A stretch of 64,000 nt of DNA, from NCBI GenBank assembly GCA_015472025.1, contig BNHL01000001.1, positions 1,461,501-1,525,500 on the forward strand, in the 5' to 3' direction. Shown in pieces: positions 33,153 through 40,978 of this stretch (its first letter is position 1; each line of letters begins with the position of its first letter). This DNA is from Cytophagales bacterium WSM2-2. GTDB taxonomy: Bacteria > Bacteroidota > Bacteroidia > Cytophagales > Cyclobacteriaceae. The notes beneath the pieces were generated by a model. That model worked only from the letters and a program-made list of their open reading frames with translations, ran no database searches and was not told the origin of the DNA. The position numbers and the translations under genes are program-made.

Positions 33153-34409
33153 TTACTTCAACACCTTGCGCGCAAGGAAATCAACGAGAGGATTGCGATA
33201 CGAAACCAGGAAAATGAAAAAGGGCAGGAAACCAACGCGATACCGCGACAGCGTACCAAAGTTGGGTGTAGACAGTGCTAGAAAAATGCAGAGCACCGCG
33301 CAATAATTCGCTACGGTCAGAAACAAAAGACTGATGGGAAGCCGTTGGCGGACATTCCACCAGGTAGAAATGAAAAGGATCAGCAGAAACAGGTTCTCTA
33401 AAGAAGCACAAAGTCCGAGCAATCCCTGTCCCTCTCCAGCAAATGGCCTGAAAAGGCCCGACACCAGTGCCCACGGAGCATTCATAATTATACTGAAGAT
33501 CTCCGGGCTCAATTGATTGAAATGAATAAGGCTACTGTCCCTGGAGACCGTTACAAAAGCTTCGTGATTGGCAACAAGTACATGAAAGAAACGGTCGAGG
33601 TTAAAGTTAGGGTGAAGAAAACTGGCTCCGATACCGCTGGCAATGAAAACGAAAAAGTAAATCAAGGCCTGGTATTTTTTCGCCACAGAATTTTTTTGAA
33701 TAAGGAAGTAGACAATCACCGCAGTGGCAAGTGCCATAGAAAACACTCCGGCCCAATAGTACTTGAGGGCCCACAAAATAATGCCAGCAACAATGCACAG
33801 TACCCACTGCAATGCAGCCACTCTTTTATTAAAAGCGATCTTTAACCCAATGGCTGAAAGGAAATAAAGAGAGATGAGCGACAACGTTTCTTTTTCAATA
33901 CCACTGCTCCAGAAAATCACCGAGGGAAAAAATAGAAAGGAACAGGACGATGGCACCACTGCATCAGGATATACTTTCATGACCGTGCGGTGGATATACC
34001 ATGCAGCAACAAATGACAGCAGCGAAAAGTAGCAAGTGCAAATCCAGTAATTGTCTCCTGTGAGAAAACAAATAATACTAAGCAACTTGATAAAAATAAG
34101 TGAGCGGAAGTCAAAGGTAATGAGACCGGGAAGATCGAGCCGGTAAGAAAAGTCAAAAAGCAATTGCACATAACCCATGAAATTCTCACGAGCATAAGCT
34201 GACATGGTGGTGGCATCCTGGAAGAAAAGCCACGTGTCGTTAGAAGAGTAGTAGTAAGTGTAAACAAGGCCAACACTGATACCTGCTGCCATGTGCAGTG
34301 CCAATGACACCCAATAGAGTTTGCTTTGCATAGCATTCCACCGCCTGGCAAGCAGCCACGCCACATAAGCAATGAAGGCTCCGTGAACAAGAAATAAGAT
34401 TGCGGTCAC
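33153..34409 (-). CDS. polytopic membrane protein of unknown function
   Basis: 418 residues starting at a GTG that overlaps the upstream stop codon as GTGA; a longer ATG frame would overlap the previous gene by 61 bases, which is less likely. There are about ten to twelve hydrophobic segments spread over the whole length. Charged loops include RHFYRLDLPGL-like sequence and FSSGIEKETLSL, in which the Glu-Lys-Glu after a Trp-Ser-Ser is reminiscent of polymerase or transferase membrane proteins (EpsG/Wzy-like), but no firm motif exists. Its coupling to DUF2851 and a sugar acyltransferase suggests a role in envelope glycan assembly. Confidence 0.75.
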   Translation of the reverse strand: MTAILFLVHGAFIAYVAWLLARRWNAMQSKLYWVSLALHMAAGISVGLVYTYYYSSNDTWLFFQDATTMSAYARENFMGYVQLLFDFSYRLDLPGLITFDFRSLIFIKLLSIICFLTGDNYWICTCYFSLLSFVAAWYIHRTVMKVYPDAVVPSSCSFLFFPSVIFWSSGIEKETLSLISLYFLSAIGLKIAFNKRVAALQWVLCIVAGIILWALKYYWAGVFSMALATAVIVYFLIQKNSVAKKYQALIYFFVFIASGIGASFLHPNFNLDRFFHVLVANHEAFVTVSRDSSLIHFNQLSPEIFSIIMNAPWALVSGLFRPFAGEGQGLLGLCASLENLFLLILFISTWWNVRQRLPISLLFLTVANYCAVLCIFLALSTPNFGTLSRYRVGFLPFFIFLVSYRNPLVDFLARKVLK

Positions 34410-35680
34410 AGGGGTTTCAGAATAGCAATACCAATAGCGCAATTTAAGCATTGACGCCTTTGGCAAAAACTATTGTGCAACTCTAATAAAGCTTGCGAGT
34501 CGAACGCGTTGTTGACCTTGATACCCAGGTCATTCCATTCACGGGTAATGGTATTATTTTCGGCAGGCAATTGTTGCAGAAATTCCACGGCCCGCTCAAT
34601 ATATACATCATCATCTTTGTACTTGCCGTAGGCCACGAGCAGCGGAGCTACCGTATTGATCACTATATTCTGAATACTCGACTCTCCCAGTGATGGAACT
34701 TCGCCCGTAGCCTTTTTTCCAAAACGATAGTGCGATTTCCAGTAAGACGATTGCGGCCGTGCAAACAACCTGCAAATTTCTGCATAAGAGCGAACAGAAG
34801 TCAGGAATGAGAAAATACTCCTGACGTGGTACAGCATTGAGGCGAACTGCGCAATCCGGACAGTCGGGAAGTTGGCTGGGCGCAACCGCAAAAATTTCCA
34901 CTGTCCCGGGTTTAAACGAAGATTGCCAAACGCATATTTTTGAGTGAGCAAGTTGTACTCGGTAAAAAGAGCCGTGATATATTCATCCTTAGTCTTGGTT
35001 TCGAGCATTCCCGCCTGTCCAAAAAGAAGTGCTTCTACCTGAAGCAGGCTGCTTTGCTTCTGAATGATTTTGTAAGGCAATGATTTGCTTAGCTGAAAGA
35101 ACGTATCCGCATTTACTTTGAAACCGAAGTTCTTCGCCAGCAACTGGTGCGTGGTCTCCTCCCAGTCACCTTTGTTATATCGGAGCAAATCCGTGACCTG
35201 GCTGGCTTTTGCTTCCAGTCGCTGCATCAGCGCTTTGTCGAGCATTGACAGTTTTATAATCTCTTCGACATTCGGAAAAGTTTTTTCACAAGCAATGGGA
35301 GTGGTACTTTGAACCAGCTTTCTGTAATTCTGAAGCAAAGAAAGGTCAACTCTATTTCGCAACTCGAGGGTAGGCAAAACAGTGTCTTTCAAATAGACTG
35401 GCCTATCGTCTTCCCACACCACATGAAGCACGACATTGTAGTAAGCAGGGTCCCGTTCATGGTGATGAGCATTCCAGTCAGAGCTTTTAATGTGAATCTC
35501 CACATTGCCGGCCCACTCGATCCCGTCAATTTTTATTTTAGCATTGAAAAAGTCAGGCCCTGCATCAGAATTAGGAGTACCTGTCTTAATGACTGAAAGA
35601 GATTCGTCATCAGACGAGACTAGGTTTTCCTTATCGAAATATTGAAACTGCCAGATATAGTGAAGAAAAGATTCGTTCAT
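34406..35680 (-). CDS. DUF2851 family protein
   Basis: 424 residues. Recognised by the N-terminal ESFLHYIWQFQYFDKENL, the SDAGPDFFNAKIKIDGIEWAGNVEIHIKSSDW block and HHHERDPAYYNVVLHVVWEDD, all typical of DUF2851, common in Bacteroidota. The middle is helical. The C-terminus has a Cys cluster, C-x4-C-x2-C (FCQRRQCLNCAIG), plausibly a metal site. Function unknown; the N-terminal H-E-R-D and E-I-H motifs look like a nuclease-type core but this is only suggestive. It is the first gene of the three-gene unit. Confidence 0.9.
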   Translation of the reverse strand: MNESFLHYIWQFQYFDKENLVSSDDESLSVIKTGTPNSDAGPDFFNAKIKIDGIEWAGNVEIHIKSSDWNAHHHERDPAYYNVVLHVVWEDDRPVYLKDTVLPTLELRNRVDLSLLQNYRKLVQSTTPIACEKTFPNVEEIIKLSMLDKALMQRLEAKASQVTDLLRYNKGDWEETTHQLLAKNFGFKVNADTFFQLSKSLPYKIIQKQSSLLQVEALLFGQAGMLETKTKDEYITALFTEYNLLTQKYAFGNLRLNPGQWKFLRLRPANFPTVRIAQFASMLYHVRSIFSFLTSVRSYAEICRLFARPQSSYWKSHYRFGKKATGEVPSLGESSIQNIVINTVAPLLVAYGKYKDDDVYIERAVEFLQQLPAENNTITREWNDLGIKVNNAFDSQALLELHNSFCQRRQCLNCAIGIAILKPL

Positions 35681-35978
35681 ACGTCCCCAAAAAGCTTTAT
35701 GGAAGTACGCGCTCTCAATTTTTAATTCATCAAAGTCTTATTGTATCAACTGTTTCTGTGAGCGAAACCCATACTTTATTATTCAATCATAACCCATTTT
35801 GTCTTCCTGCTCTCATTATTTTGGTGCTAAACAACAACACTGTACGCCAGAAAGCGTTAGTTCCCAGCATCGGTTTCTTGATTTTATTGCCAGACCGGGT
35901 ATGTGAAGCGTGCTTTATCTCTTACCGATGCAACCAAATCTCTGAAAACCCAGTCTTGACAGTCAAACCACCCTACCA
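35681..35978. other. divergent intergenic region, no clear element
   Basis: 298 bases between DUF2851 (minus) and the permease (plus). An 87-codon plus-strand frame spans it but overlaps the permease start and has unlikely composition. No perfect TAnnTTTG box or strong inverted repeat is evident. Confidence 0.4.
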
Positions 35979-38363
35979 ATGCTTAAAAACCAACTCCGTA
36001 TTGCACTACGCAACTTGTTGAAGAACAAGCTGTACATTTCCATTAACGTCCTCGGTATGGGGATCGCCATTGCTTGTTGCATCATTGCTTTTTTCAATTA
36101 TGATTTTAATGTCGGCTTTGACCGCAATCATAAAAATGCATCTACTATTTACCGGGTGGGTTCTATCCGGGTATTTCAGAATGAAGAGACAGCCTGGGGT
36201 CATGCGCCTATCGCGTTGGGAAATGCAATCAAGCAAAATTTCCCTGACGTCAACGAAGTAGTACGCTACTCCCCTGGTGGTGGAAATTTTCGTATTGGCA
36301 CGGAGCTCTTCAACAGCGATTTGGAATATGTTGACCCTGCATTCTTCAAGATTTTTACCTTCGAGTTTGTTGAAGGCGATGGCGCCATCAAAGACATGGG
36401 CCAGATCGTCATCAGTGACGAGCTTGCTCAAAAATATTACGGCAAGGAAAAAGCCCTGGGCAAACCGTTGACGCAAGTGCTCGACAGCGGAAAAACGAAA
36501 GAATATGTCATCAGCGGGGTGTTTAAAAAGCAGCCCGCCAACTCCAGCTTCTTCGGACAGGCGTATGCCTTCTACGACAATGCCTTTGTAGGCAACCGCG
36601 ATCCGAAATACAATGAGAACAGCTGGTACTTCAGAAATACATTGTTTGTGCAGATCAAAGACGCCTCACGGGTAGCAGCGATCCAGCAAAACCTGAAGCC
36701 ATATGTGGAGAACAACAACAAAGTTCGCGAAGACTTTATCCTCAAGTCTTTCCTGGTAGAACCTTTTGAAGGCATGGGCGTGCGCGACAGTTACAGTGAG
36801 AAACCCGGCACATGGACGCGTGATGGCTCTCCGATCGCTGCCGTGGTGGGACTGGCCGTGATGGCGGTTTTTGTTTTGTTGATTGCCTGCTTCAATCTTA
36901 CGAATACAGCTGTAGCTATCTCATCGCGAAGATTGAAAGAGATTGGTATCCGCAAAGTCATGGGCAGCACGCGAAAAAGCCTTATTGTCCAGTTCATCGG
37001 TGAAACAACTTTGATATGTTTTATAGCCCTGGTGTTTGGTGTGTTGATCGGTGAGGTTTTCCTCTTGCCTGCGTTCAATAAATTGTGGCCAGATCTTAAA
37101 CTTGTTACTGACTACTGGGGCAGTCCCAATTTCATGATCTTCATGGGAATCACTCTGCTATTCACAGGACTGTTGGCGGGCGGGTATCCTGCTTTTTACA
37201 TCAGTCGGTTTCAGCCCGTAGCCATCTTGAAAGGGACGCAGAAGTTTGGTGGTACTAACTGGATCACACGCAGCCTCCTTTGCCTTCAGTTTATCATCTC
37301 ACTTTCCGGTATCGTCAGCAGTTTTGCATTTACAGACAACGCCAAATACCAACGCGAGTTTGACATGGGCTTTAACCGCGATGGTCTTGTTTTCACGAAT
37401 ATCAATGGCCGTTCGGAATATGAAACGTATCGCAATGCACTGATGGGCAATAAGGACATCATCTCGATCGCGGGCACGCAAAACCACTTGTATGCCTCGG
37501 GTTTCAGTGACCCCATTAAACATGAAGGCAAAGAAATTGAAGTAGATATTCTTGATGTGAGTGCGGACTACATCAAAACGGTAGATTTGGTTTTAAAAGA
37601 AGGTCGTGATTTTGAACCTGAATCAGAGACTGACCGGAAAGAATCAGTAATCATCACGGAAGGTCTTGCACGGAAACTGGGAATGAAAGAAGCCATCGGT
37701 AAGGAAATCGTCTGGAGTGATACGGTGAAATATTATGTCGTAGGTGTTGTCCGCGACATCTACAACAATGGCTTGTGGGAAAAGATGGACCCGATCATGT
37801 TCCGCTACGGCCGCAAGAATAACGTGAACCATATCCTGGTGAAAGCGCCCGCGGATAAGCTGGTGGAGATAAACAAATACATGGAGGCAAAGTGGAAAGA
37901 AATATTCCCCAACAAATTATACAACGGTCGTTTCATGAATGCGGAAATGGTGGAAGCTGATACAGTCAACGGTAATCTCGTAATCATGTTTGTATTTCTC
38001 GGCATCGTGGCGCTCGTACTGTCAGCCACAGGATTGTTCACACTGGTTTCTTTGAACATTATCAAAAAGATGAAAGAGATTGGTGTACGCAAAGTACTTG
38101 GCGCTTCTACCGGAAACATAACCCGGGTGATCAACCTGGAGTTTGTGATCATCCTCACTGTTGCCTGTCTGTTGGGGGGGCCAATGGGTTGGTATTTATC
38201 ATCTGCATTGATGGACAGTATTTGGGATTACTACCAGTCAGCAACGATTATGTCTATGATTATTTCTGCAGCTATTCTATTTATTGCCTCCGCCTTATCG
38301 ATAGGCTACAAAGTTTACACGACAACCAAATTAAATCCCGCCAATGTACTGCGGGATGAATAG
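35979..38363 (+). CDS. FtsX-like ABC transporter permease (MacB-type, double unit)
   Basis: 794 residues. Layout: membrane helix (about 20-42), large periplasmic MacB_PCD domain, then three helices (about 285-310, 340-365, 385-410) with the FtsX motif SSRRLKEIGIRKVMGSTRKSLIVQF; a second helix and periplasmic domain; and a second helix group with IIKKMKEIGVRKVLGASTGN. The duplicated R-K-V-[ML]-G-[AS]-S pattern marks the two FtsX domains. These permeases pair with an ABC ATPase for lipoprotein or antibiotic export, or mechanotransmission. No ATPase is adjacent, so it must partner with one elsewhere. Confidence 0.93.
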   Translation: MLKNQLRIALRNLLKNKLYISINVLGMGIAIACCIIAFFNYDFNVGFDRNHKNASTIYRVGSIRVFQNEETAWGHAPIALGNAIKQNFPDVNEVVRYSPGGGNFRIGTELFNSDLEYVDPAFFKIFTFEFVEGDGAIKDMGQIVISDELAQKYYGKEKALGKPLTQVLDSGKTKEYVISGVFKKQPANSSFFGQAYAFYDNAFVGNRDPKYNENSWYFRNTLFVQIKDASRVAAIQQNLKPYVENNNKVREDFILKSFLVEPFEGMGVRDSYSEKPGTWTRDGSPIAAVVGLAVMAVFVLLIACFNLTNTAVAISSRRLKEIGIRKVMGSTRKSLIVQFIGETTLICFIALVFGVLIGEVFLLPAFNKLWPDLKLVTDYWGSPNFMIFMGITLLFTGLLAGGYPAFYISRFQPVAILKGTQKFGGTNWITRSLLCLQFIISLSGIVSSFAFTDNAKYQREFDMGFNRDGLVFTNINGRSEYETYRNALMGNKDIISIAGTQNHLYASGFSDPIKHEGKEIEVDILDVSADYIKTVDLVLKEGRDFEPESETDRKESVIITEGLARKLGMKEAIGKEIVWSDTVKYYVVGVVRDIYNNGLWEKMDPIMFRYGRKNNVNHILVKAPADKLVEINKYMEAKWKEIFPNKLYNGRFMNAEMVEADTVNGNLVIMFVFLGIVALVLSATGLFTLVSLNIIKKMKEIGVRKVLGASTGNITRVINLEFVIILTVACLLGGPMGWYLSSALMDSIWDYYQSATIMSMIISAAILFIASALSIGYKVYTTTKLNPANVLRDE

Positions 38364-38401
38364 CGTGTTAGTTAGTAATTAGTTTAAAATAGTGTTCTGA
38401 T

Positions 38402-38432
38402 AATGGCCGGTGTTTCAGCCGGCCATTTTTGT
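38402..38432 (+). terminator. terminator after permease
   Basis: AATGGCCGG (38402-38410) pairs with CCGGCCATT (38419-38427), followed by TTTGTTTT. The rest of the 320-base gap to 38683 has a long-range inverted repeat ATCAGGAAA / TTTCCTGAT (38514-38594) and no gene. Confidence 0.85.
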
Positions 38433-38683
38433 TTTAAAACGTGTTATAATCATTTGGGCCGAAGGCTTTCATCCGCTGCAATTCTTCAGGAGAATACCTT
38501 CTTTACACCGATTATCAGGAAATCCCTGAGGCAAAAATTGAGAAAATAGCTTGTTTTCAAAGATCAGTGGCTATGTCAGCCTCTTTTCCTGATTTTATCC
38601 AAATCAGACTTACACTGATTCGCCGCTAACGTTTGCACCCCACCTTTGTATCGTCAAACACAACAACTAAACACCCACATCAA

Positions 38684-39388
38684 ATGAACTCGTCCATCAA
38701 AAGAAAATCAATCAGAGGATTAATACTAGTACTCGTAATCATCGCCATCGCAGCAAAATCCTTCACCGCAAGGGCACAAGGAAAAAAAACTACTTATTAT
38801 GGCTACGGCATTTCGTTGAGCCTACCACAGCAAGCGGTCAGCAGCAACATTCAGCAAATAAATGGCCTTAAGGTAAATTTCACAGGTTGCAACCTTGGCG
38901 GAATGATCGCCAACAGCTATGGTAAATTAAAAGCAAACATCGGCATGTACTACTCCGGCTCGTCTGTGCCCTATGAGATGGACATGATACGCGGAAGTAT
39001 ATCAGGCAACATCTACCTGTTAAGATTAAACAAAGCCAAAGTAAAAAATCACCTCTTTGAACCTTATTTTACAACAAGCATAAGTCAGCAGGTTACAAAG
39101 TTCTATGGCAACTATTTGTCAAATGATCCCGGCGCATCAAACGCAAATGGGCAACCCTATTTGGGCAAAGTAAACTCTACTAGAATAAATGCAGGGGTCG
39201 GCATAGAATTACAATTGGAAAACGACTACGAGAAATTCATCCACTTGTTTGCTGAGGTCACTTATGGCGTGCCTATTAGTTCCTCTTCCGCTACACTTGC
39301 CCTTTCTCAAACAAAAGTGACTAATGCGATGACTTTCAATTTGGGAGTAAATTTTGGAGTAGTAAAAAGCAGCAGAGCCAAAAGATAG
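38684..39388 (+). CDS. outer-membrane beta-barrel-like protein, hypothetical
   Basis: 234 residues from the ATG giving MNSSIKRKSIRGLILVL, with a long signal peptide cut near residue 32 (FTARAQG). A 17-codon upstream extension exists but lacks signal character. The mature part is a series of alternating polar and hydrophobic strands ending NAMTFNLGVNFGVVKSS, consistent with an 8-10 stranded outer-membrane barrel. No family is recognised. CACCTTTG, a near -7 box, lies 36-43 bases upstream. Single gene, ends before a terminator facing pyrF. Confidence 0.65.
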   Translation: MNSSIKRKSIRGLILVLVIIAIAAKSFTARAQGKKTTYYGYGISLSLPQQAVSSNIQQINGLKVNFTGCNLGGMIANSYGKLKANIGMYYSGSSVPYEMDMIRGSISGNIYLLRLNKAKVKNHLFEPYFTTSISQQVTKFYGNYLSNDPGASNANGQPYLGKVNSTRINAGVGIELQLENDYEKFIHLFAEVTYGVPISSSSATLALSQTKVTNAMTFNLGVNFGVVKSSRAKR

Positions 39389-39403
39389 TTTGTGTTTGTT
39401 TAG

Positions 39404-39434
39404 GTGAAAAAGCGGCCGGGTGTCGCTTTTTTTC
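39404..39434. terminator. bidirectional terminator between barrel gene and pyrF
   Basis: AAAAAGCG (39406-39413) and CGCTTTTT (39423-39430) enclose a nine-base loop; A and T runs are on both sides of the stem. Confidence 0.8.
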
Positions 39435-39449
39435 TTTTCATCTTGAAAG

Positions 39450-40268
39450 CTACCAGCGATTCTCGTCTAACAGCCGCATCATACTTTGTTGCACGGCTTT
39501 GGCTTCCCTCGCTGCCACGTCCGCAAAATCTTCTTTGTTTGAAGCGTAAATAATTGCCCGTGCAGAATTCACAAGCAATCCGCATTGCTGATTTAATCCT
39601 GCCTTTGACACTGCTTCCAGATCACCGCCTTGAGCACCGACACCCGGCACAAGAAAAAAATGTTCAGGTGCAAGCCTCCTGATCTCCCCGATCTTATCTG
39701 CCTGGGTAGCTCCCACCACATACATCATGTTATCTGCTGACGCCCAGCGCTGCGATGCAAAGATCACCTCTTCGAAAAGAAATTTTCCATCGCGTGTTTC
39801 AAGCAACTGAAAATCTTCAGCGCCTTTATTAGATGTATGAATGAGGAGGATCACCCACTTGTCTTTGAATTCTAAGAACGGTTTCACCGAGTCTTCGCCC
39901 ATATAGGGTGCCACCGTGATCGAATCGAAACTCATTTGCTCAAAAAAGGCCCGGGCATACATTGATGACGTATTGCCAATATCTCCCCGCTTGGCATCTG
40001 CAATGGTGAAGCAATCTTTTGGTATATAGTCAAGTGTTTTCTTCAAACTCTCCCAGCCTTTGGCGCCCAACGCTTCATAAAAAGCAGTGTTAGGTTTGTA
40101 GGCCACACAATAGTCTTTTGTGGCATCAATGATCTGTTTGTTGAATTCAAAAACAGGATCGTCAGACTTCAGAAGATGTTTAGGAATTTTCTCGAGGTCT
40201 GTATCCAGGCCGACACAGAGGTAAGATTTCTTTTTGGTGATTTGCTCAAAGAGCTGTTTACGGTTCAT
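39450..40268 (-). CDS. pyrF: orotidine 5'-phosphate decarboxylase
   Basis: 272 residues, the longer (type 2) form of OMP decarboxylase, which makes UMP, the last step of pyrimidine synthesis. [14 protein letters not shown] begins the barrel; the catalytic Asp-Lys-Asp array is in [15 protein letters not shown] (about residues 88-102). [13 protein letters not shown] and the phosphate loop VPGVGAQGG are present. With pyrC at 23.7 kb this is the second pyrimidine gene in the window. A terminator lies upstream between it and lolA, so it is transcribed alone. Confidence 0.96.
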   Translation of the reverse strand: MNRKQLFEQITKKKSYLCVGLDTDLEKIPKHLLKSDDPVFEFNKQIIDATKDYCVAYKPNTAFYEALGAKGWESLKKTLDYIPKDCFTIADAKRGDIGNTSSMYARAFFEQMSFDSITVAPYMGEDSVKPFLEFKDKWVILLIHTSNKGAEDFQLLETRDGKFLFEEVIFASQRWASADNMMYVVGATQADKIGEIRRLAPEHFFLVPGVGAQGGDLEAVSKAGLNQQCGLLVNSARAIIYASNKEDFADVAAREAKAVQQSMMRLLDENRW

Positions 40269-40278
40269 GGTGTAAAAA

Positions 40279-40308
40279 TAAAAAAAGCCCCAACAGTGTC
40301 AGGGCTTT
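40279..40308 (-). terminator. terminator after lolA
   Basis: On the minus strand AAAGCCC and GGGCTTT (40284-40308) form a stem, followed by a six-U run. Ends the ftsK-lolA unit. Confidence 0.8.
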
Positions 40309-40327
40309 GATTTGATCTTTCGGTTTT

Positions 40328-40969
40328 TCATCGCAGGTCGATAGCTTCCACTCCGGGAAATTTCTTGATATCGAAAGCAAAAAAATTGTCGTCCACCTTT
40401 ACGTTGGGCGTAAACTTGGTAATGACGTATTTGTAACGGTTGCCACTGCGGTCAAACATCGACCAGTTCTGCACGCTCTTGTCTTTTTTCGAAATCATCA
40501 TTTTGATCTTGAAATATTGAGCGTCCTTCTTCTCCGGCACAAGATCAATCTCATCACAGGGAACTCCGCCTTCAGTTTTGTCACCCAGCAACATATACTT
40601 AAAGCCCTTTTTGTACATATCGAAAATCTTAGATGGGTTGAGGTCATCAGATTTCGGATCGAAATTGTCAATGTTTACCTCTTTGTTTCCCGGCAAGTAG
40701 GTCCACACGGTTGTCCCGTTATTGTAGACTTGCTGTTCAGGAAGTTCAAGGCGGTATTTATCACCTTTCACCGTCATTTTGCCTTTGAATTCATCTTTCA
40801 CATTGGCTGACTCATTGATCAGGGTAGAAGTAAACATCGCTTCAAATGCGGTGATGGCCTTGTATCTTTTGCTCATGGCCTCCAGCACTTCCAGCGCTTT
40901 GGGATCGTACTGGGCTGTTGATACCTTGACAAAGAGCACTCCTATAAACGCAAAAACCACTTTTTTCAT
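40328..40969 (-). CDS. lolA: outer-membrane lipoprotein carrier protein
   Basis: 213 residues with a signal peptide (about 1-19, STAQ). LolA fold: FEAMFTSTLINESANVKDEFKGKMTVKGDKYRLELPEQ gives the early antiparallel strands, GTTVWTYLPGNKEVNIDNF the conserved central hairpin, and DKSVQNWSMFDRSGNRYKYVITKF later strands. Carries lipoproteins across the periplasm. It lies nine bases downstream of ftsK, an arrangement common in Bacteroidota. A terminator follows. Confidence 0.88.
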   Translation of the reverse strand: MKKVVFAFIGVLFVKVSTAQYDPKALEVLEAMSKRYKAITAFEAMFTSTLINESANVKDEFKGKMTVKGDKYRLELPEQQVYNNGTTVWTYLPGNKEVNIDNFDPKSDDLNPSKIFDMYKKGFKYMLLGDKTEGGVPCDEIDLVPEKKDAQYFKIKMMISKKDKSVQNWSMFDRSGNRYKYVITKFTPNVKVDDNFFAFDIKKFPGVEAIDLR

Positions 40970-40978
40970 TTCTATAAA

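Noticed and set aside
32724..33281. 185-codon plus-strand frame
   Set aside because: Antisense shadow of the NeuD-like gene, whose hexapeptide repeats are unmistakable.
35758..36021. 87-codon plus-strand frame before the FtsX-like permease
   Set aside because: Overlaps the permease start in another frame and has unnatural composition with scattered Cys and Pro.
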